From an uncultured Allomuricauda sp. (GTDB lineage: Bacteria > Bacteroidota > Bacteroidia > Flavobacteriales > Flavobacteriaceae), in the NCBI RefSeq assembly GCF_947258355.1, contig NZ_CAMYIC010000008.1, positions 1 to 58,633 of the forward strand: DNA of 58,633 nt, given 5' to 3'. Each line of letters opens with the position of its first letter. Within the stretch, counting starts at the first letter, position 1. The translations under genes and the position numbers were made by a program. This document shows, in pieces, positions 54,814 to 58,633 of this stretch. The notes under the pieces are model-generated. The model was not told the origin of the DNA. It searched no databases and worked only from the letters and a program-made list of their open reading frames with translations.

Positions 54814-55770
54814 TTATATGTTAAAGAATGAATCTACAAACTCATATTTGTTGAATACCTGAAGATCTTCAATCCCCTCACCTACACCAATGTATTTTAC
54901 AGGAATCTGGAATTGATCCGAGATTCCAATAACAACTCCTCCTTTCGCAGTTCCGTCCAATTTGGTCACGGCCAAACTGGTCACCTCGGTAGCCTTAGTA
55001 AATTGTTTGGCTTGTTCAAACGCGTTTTGTCCTGTTGAACCATCGAGTACCAAAAGTACTTCGTGCGGTGCATCCGGAACTACTTTTTGCATTACCCGTT
55101 TCACCTTGGACAATTCGTTCATTAAATTCACCTTATTATGTAGACGCCCAGCAGTATCCACCAAAACCACATCGGCTTTTTCGGCCACTGCGGAATTTAG
55201 GGTGTCGAATGCAACGGAAGCAGGGTCACTTCCCATTTTTTGTTTTATGATGGGCACATCCACCCGCTTGGCCCAAACTTCCAATTGGTCGATAGCCGCG
55301 GCACGGAAGGTATCGGCAGCACCCAACACTACCTTAAGGCCCTGTTGTTTGAACTTGTGGGCCAATTTGCCTATAGTGGTTGTTTTGCCCACACCGTTTA
55401 CGCCAACAACCATGATCACATAAGGTTTTTTATCTGTCGGAACCGTTATTTCAGAATCTTCTCCAGAATTTGTTTCGGAAAGAAGCCCCGCAATTTCTTC
55501 ACGTAAAATGGTGTTGAGTTCGTCCGTACCCATGTATTTATCGCGTGAAACACGTTCTTCAATGCGTTCGATAATTTTTAAGGTAGTGTTCACACCCACA
55601 TCGGAGGTAACGAGTACTTCCTCGAGGTTGTCCAAAACCTCATCATCCACTTTTGATTTACCTGCAACGGCTTTGCCCAGTTTACCAAAAAAACTGGTTT
55701 TGGATTTTTCGAGCCCCTTGTCCAAGGTCTCTTTTTTATCCTTTGAAAATATATTTTTGAATAAACTCAT
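54814..55770 (-). CDS. ftsY: Signal recognition particle receptor
   Basis: 318 residues. FtsY receives SRP-bound ribosomes at the membrane. The NG domain is complete: GVNGVGKTTTIGKLA (P-loop), ADTFRAAAIDQLEVWAKR, DTAGRLHNKVNL and TKLDGTAKGGVVIG. The N-terminal acidic A domain is short, as is common in Bacteroidota. The ATG at 55770 (MSLFKNIFSKDKK) is preferred over that at 55794. A perfect -7 box (complement of 55792-55799, TATCTTTG) lies upstream. Confidence 0.96.
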   Translation of the reverse strand: MSLFKNIFSKDKKETLDKGLEKSKTSFFGKLGKAVAGKSKVDDEVLDNLEEVLVTSDVGVNTTLKIIERIEERVSRDKYMGTDELNTILREEIAGLLSETNSGEDSEITVPTDKKPYVIMVVGVNGVGKTTTIGKLAHKFKQQGLKVVLGAADTFRAAAIDQLEVWAKRVDVPIIKQKMGSDPASVAFDTLNSAVAEKADVVLVDTAGRLHNKVNLMNELSKVKRVMQKVVPDAPHEVLLVLDGSTGQNAFEQAKQFTKATEVTSLAVTKLDGTAKGGVVIGISDQFQIPVKYIGVGEGIEDLQVFNKYEFVDSFFNI

Positions 55771-55791
55771 CCTATGTTCATTGAGAATGGT

Positions 55792-55799
55792 CAAAGATA
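55792..55799 (-). promoter_or_regulatory. -7 box of ftsY
   Basis: The complement reads TATCTTTG, a perfect TAnnTTTG box, 21 nt before the ATG at 55770. It shows that ftsY has its own promoter here. Confidence 0.5.
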
Positions 55800-55996
55800 G
55801 GAAAGTAAGGGGAGTTTTGTTAAATCAAAATACAACCAATACATAACTTCGTGAGGAACAAAATTTTATTTCACAAAAAAGCACAAACCTCAATTCCTCA
55901 ATGTTTTACCGATGAAATGCATACCTACACAACAAATATTAGAGTGCTTTGGGGCACTTCTCTACTTTTATCTTGGTTTAGTTTTCCCAAAACTCT

Positions 55997-57877
55997 ATGA
56001 AACATCCAATTAAAAGGATCGTACTATTGCTGCTAGCAATGTTTTCGATAACAATTTCAGCACAGGAAACGTTTTCGGATACATTTAGCTCTGTATCTTA
56101 TTCGAACAACGATGGCTCTCAAAACTGGTCTACCGATTGGCTGGAATTCAATGACAATAACAATCCTGCCAATGGCTATATAAGTATTAACAACGATGAA
56201 TTGAGATTTAGATATATCTGGTCGGAAAATATAAGACGTTCGGCCGATTTAAGTTCTTACTACACAGCATCTCTTTCTTTTGATTGGAGTACATCGAGTC
56301 TGGAAACGGGCGAAACATTGGTTATACAAATATCCTCAGATGGTTCTTCCTTTACTACTTTAGATACTTTTTCTGGTACTCAAAGTGGTACGTTTGACCA
56401 AGATATTACCGCTTACATGTCCAGCAATACCACTATTCGCTTTAGAAAAGGAGGAAGTGATTGGTCTGGTAATGATGATCGTACTTATATAGACAATGTT
56501 ACTATTACCGGGGTTTCTGTTCCTGCAACAGATACCGATGGTGATGGAATAAGTGATGTTGTTGACCTAGATGACGATAATGATGGTATTACCGACGAAG
56601 AGGAATATTGTTCCACCATTAGTACATCCTTCCTAACCTCATCGGATGTGGGGGAAAGATCTGTTGTGGTTAACCATACGGACACGGGTTATTTACGACT
56701 CGATTTCTCGTCAATGGACAATTCTTTTCAATTGGATATAAATGGTTCTACGATACATTCTTCCGTTTTAGAGTTTGAAAATGGTGCTTTAGATCCTGGA
56801 GATGAATATTTTGTTTTCCAATCGGATGGGAGTTTTATAAGTCAACCTTGGGTCGCCAACTCCAATGGAATACCAAGACTACGATTAGTTGTCAATGAAT
56901 TTGGACAAATAAGCCTATACGGTAGTAGAAATACTTCCTCCACCACCCTTGAGCTTATGGAGGCACAATCTGGTACTCCTTTTAATACCATTCCTTGGGT
57001 GCCGGGTAACAATAATACATTTACCATCACCAACCAAGCGGGGCCTGGGCCCGAAGGTTTTACAGGAGAATTGTTCGCCAGCGCGATCTGCGACACGGAT
57101 GGTGACGGAATCAGTAATGAATTTGACCTAGATTCCGATAATGACGGGATTTTGGATATTGTAGAATCCGGGGTTCTCAATGAAAGTGGAGTTGCGGATG
57201 CGAATAATGATGGTAGAATAGACGGAGCAGTAGGGGGTTCGGGTTCCAACGGACTCTTTAATGCCATTGAAGATGTGGATACCGAGTATGCCATTCATTC
57301 CTATTCCATATTGGATTCCGATTCTGATGGAAGCTACGACGCATATGTTTTGGATGCCGATGGTGATGGATGTAACGATGTACGGGAAGCAGGCTTTACC
57401 GATAACAATGATGATGGGTATTTAGGGCCAAATCCTGTAACCGTCGATTCAGAAGGAGTTGTAACCAGTGGTTCCGATGGTTATACCACCCCGGCCGACA
57501 ACGACTCCAATACAACTTATGATTACAGGGAAGCAGGTTCGGCACCTACCATAACATCCCAACCAATAAATACAACAACTTGTCCAGGTTGCACCACAAC
57601 CATATCCGCCACGGTTACCGCAGACCAGATGCAATGGCAATATTATGATGGAAGTACTTGGTTAGACCTTTCAGATTCTTCAGTATATTCAGGAACCAAC
57701 AGCAGTACTTTGACAATAACTCCAACTTCTAGCGAAAACAACAGGCAATATAGACTGTTGACCAGCAATGATGAATTTATTTGCGGTAGTACAACTTCCA
57801 ATACGGCAACACTGACCCTTCAGGTTAATACCGTTATTTCTAACCGAAGAATTACCTACAGGGTGAACAAAAACTAA
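55997..57877 (+). CDS. Secreted thrombospondin type 3 repeat protein with basic C-terminal tail
   Basis: 626 residues with a signal peptide (to ...ITISAQ). The first 170 residues form a beta-sandwich-like region. Then come calcium-binding thrombospondin type 3 repeats (DTDGDGISDVVDLDDDNDG, DTDGDGISNEFDLDSDNDG, DSDGSYDAYVLDADGDG) with an insert, an Ig-like domain with cysteines (ITSQPINTTTCPGCTTTISA) and the tail TVISNRRITYRVNKN. The tail resembles short C-terminal ends of other Flavobacteriia cell-surface proteins and may be a secretion signal, but it is not the known type A or type B T9SS domain. The gene is inserted, opposite in strand, between DUF4295 and ftsY. Confidence 0.75.
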   Translation: MKHPIKRIVLLLLAMFSITISAQETFSDTFSSVSYSNNDGSQNWSTDWLEFNDNNNPANGYISINNDELRFRYIWSENIRRSADLSSYYTASLSFDWSTSSLETGETLVIQISSDGSSFTTLDTFSGTQSGTFDQDITAYMSSNTTIRFRKGGSDWSGNDDRTYIDNVTITGVSVPATDTDGDGISDVVDLDDDNDGITDEEEYCSTISTSFLTSSDVGERSVVVNHTDTGYLRLDFSSMDNSFQLDINGSTIHSSVLEFENGALDPGDEYFVFQSDGSFISQPWVANSNGIPRLRLVVNEFGQISLYGSRNTSSTTLELMEAQSGTPFNTIPWVPGNNNTFTITNQAGPGPEGFTGELFASAICDTDGDGISNEFDLDSDNDGILDIVESGVLNESGVADANNDGRIDGAVGGSGSNGLFNAIEDVDTEYAIHSYSILDSDSDGSYDAYVLDADGDGCNDVREAGFTDNNDDGYLGPNPVTVDSEGVVTSGSDGYTTPADNDSNTTYDYREAGSAPTITSQPINTTTCPGCTTTISATVTADQMQWQYYDGSTWLDLSDSSVYSGTNSSTLTITPTSSENNRQYRLLTSNDEFICGSTTSNTATLTLQVNTVISNRRITYRVNKN

Positions 57878-57899
57878 CCTAAGTTATTCACATAAAAAA

Positions 57900-57918
57900 A
57901 GCCGCTAAAATAGCGGCT
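57900..57918 (-). terminator. Intrinsic terminator of the rpmB-rpmG-DUF4295 operon
   Basis: A 7-bp stem (AGCCGCT with AGCGGCT) and 5-nt loop; the T run is on the minus strand, so it ends the ribosomal operon. Confidence 0.8.
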
Positions 57919-57950
57919 CAATATTGTAATGGAAAAGTAAACCCTTTTCC

Positions 57951-58103
57951 TTATTTGCTGTTCAACCAGTCATTGACCATTTCTGGTGGCATCACGGACT
58001 CTACGAAAGTATATGCACCAGTTTTTGGAGATTTAACCATTTTAATGGCCTTTGTCAATCTTTTGGATGATGACTGAAGTGTTGCTACTGTTTTCTTTGC
58101 CAT
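57951..58103 (-). CDS. DUF4295 family protein
   Basis: 50 residues: MAKKTVATLQSSSKRLTKAI, then KMVKSPKTGAYTFVESVMPP and a short acidic end. This small basic protein is found almost only in Bacteroidota beside rpmG and rpmB and is thought to be associated with the ribosome; its function is not established. It lies 38 nt after rpmG and is followed by a terminator. Confidence 0.9.
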   Translation of the reverse strand: MAKKTVATLQSSSKRLTKAIKMVKSPKTGAYTFVESVMPPEMVNDWLNSK

Positions 58104-58141
58104 GGCTTATATTTTTCTGCCCTTTACTATGTAAAAAGCGA

Positions 58142-58324
58142 TTACTTAATTTCTTTATGAACGGTCATACGCTTAAGGATAGGATTGTATTTTTTGATTT
58201 CCATCCTATCTGGCGTGTTCTTTTTGTTCTTGGTGGTAATATACCTAGAAGTACCTGGCATACCAGATTCCTTGTGTTCTGTACACTCTAAAATTACCTG
58301 AACCCTATTTCCTTTCTTTGCCAT
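58142..58324 (-). CDS. rpmG: Ribosomal protein L33
   Basis: 60 residues of bL33 ([40 protein letters not shown]). Only one cysteine is seen, so it is the zinc-independent form. Component of the large subunit near the E site. Lies 28 nt after rpmB. Confidence 0.97.
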   Translation of the reverse strand: MAKKGNRVQVILECTEHKESGMPGTSRYITTKNKKNTPDRMEIKKYNPILKRMTVHKEIK

Positions 58325-58352
58325 TGTATTGTACTTAAAATGCTTTTACAAC

Positions 58353-58580
58353 TTACTTTTTGGAATTGATTTCCTTCAAGACAGCAGAGATTCCTTTTTT
58401 GTTGATGATTTTCAACCCACGGGCAGAAACGTTCAAGGTTACCCAACGATCTTCCTCTGGAATATAAAATCTCTTCTTGGAGATATTCGCATCGAATCTC
58501 CTTTTGGTCTTATTGATAGAAAAGGAAACGTTGTTTCCAAACATCACCTTTTTTCCTGTTACTTCACAAACTTTAGACAT
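58353..58580 (-). CDS. rpmB: Ribosomal protein L28
   Basis: 75 residues of bL28: MSKVCEVTGKKVMFGNNVSF, RRFDANISKKRFYIPEEDRW and the conserved VTLNVSARGLKIINKKG. One cysteine near the N-terminus, so probably the zinc-free form. First gene of the operon, with a -7 box upstream. Confidence 0.97.
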   Translation of the reverse strand: MSKVCEVTGKKVMFGNNVSFSINKTKRRFDANISKKRFYIPEEDRWVTLNVSARGLKIINKKGISAVLKEINSKK

Positions 58581-58614
58581 CTCCCTAACTATTTGAGTGA
58601 TTTTATTGAGGCTG

Positions 58615-58622
58615 CAAATTTA
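58615..58622 (-). promoter_or_regulatory. -7 box of the rpmB operon
   Basis: The complement reads TAAATTTG, a perfect TAnnTTTG box about 34 nt before the rpmB ATG. The region further upstream is outside the window. Confidence 0.55.
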
Positions 58623-58633
58623 TACCATTTTAA

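Overview
The window is a chromosomal segment of a marine-type member of the Flavobacteriaceae (Bacteroidota), probably close to Muricauda/Allomuricauda. The evidence is moderate AT richness, Bacteroidota -7 promoter boxes (TAnnTTTG), a GLPGLI-family protein, a DUF4295 gene beside rpmG and rpmB, a secreted protein with thrombospondin type 3 repeats and a basic C-terminal tail, many short lipoproteins, and a zeaxanthin-type carotenoid operon. I see no rRNA, CRISPR array, insertion sequence or prophage. There is one tRNA, tRNA-Leu(GAG).

Layout. 0-3.2 kb is decaying or accessory DNA: the end of an isochorismatase-family hydrolase, a frameshifted azoreductase remnant, and a receptor-L-domain lipoprotein broken by one in-frame stop. 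3.2-8.4 kb has a GLPGLI protein with a large exported partner, then an operon of an exported alpha/beta hydrolase, an ECF sigma factor and a membrane protein. 8.5-13.5 kb has a Tat-type von Willebrand A lipoprotein, a WG-repeat protein and a GerW/DUF2953 pair. 13.6-19.2 kb holds a MacAB-like transporter and a convergent mlaEFD operon. 19.3-29.3 kb holds an AhpD-like protein, a small lipoprotein, terB-like-deoC-deoD, a four-gene operon ending in a B12-dependent ribonucleotide reductase, and an FtsH protease. 29.4-38.2 kb has an MscS channel, the tRNA, a CarH-like regulator with crtI-crtB-crtZ, two tandem TlpA-like proteins and aconitase. 38.3-47.7 kb has a periplasmic chaperone/MoxR operon, serine hydrolases, a sigma/anti-sigma pair facing a fasciclin gene, and a Gfo/Idh/MocA-DoxX operon. 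48-58.6 kb has a three-part fusion protein (cNMP-binding, acyltransferase, SGNH hydrolase), rimO, ftsY, and rpmB-rpmG-DUF4295 interrupted by the thrombospondin-repeat gene.

The most interesting signal is regulatory. A CRP/FNR-type palindrome (TGA-N6-TCA, most often TGACC...ATCA) recurs in the intergenic regions. In nine promoters its centre lies 33 bp (once 34 bp) upstream of the centre of a -7 box or box-like sequence, the geometry of a class II activator. The promoters drive the azoreductase remnant, the WG-repeat gene, mlaEFD, the AhpD-like gene, a small lipoprotein, terB-like-deoCD, the flavin reductase/M20/DUF1611/nrdJ operon, ftsH and the DoxX operon. This suggests a regulon with a redox or low-oxygen flavour whose regulator is not encoded in the window. 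A tenth, weaker candidate precedes the MacAB-like operon.
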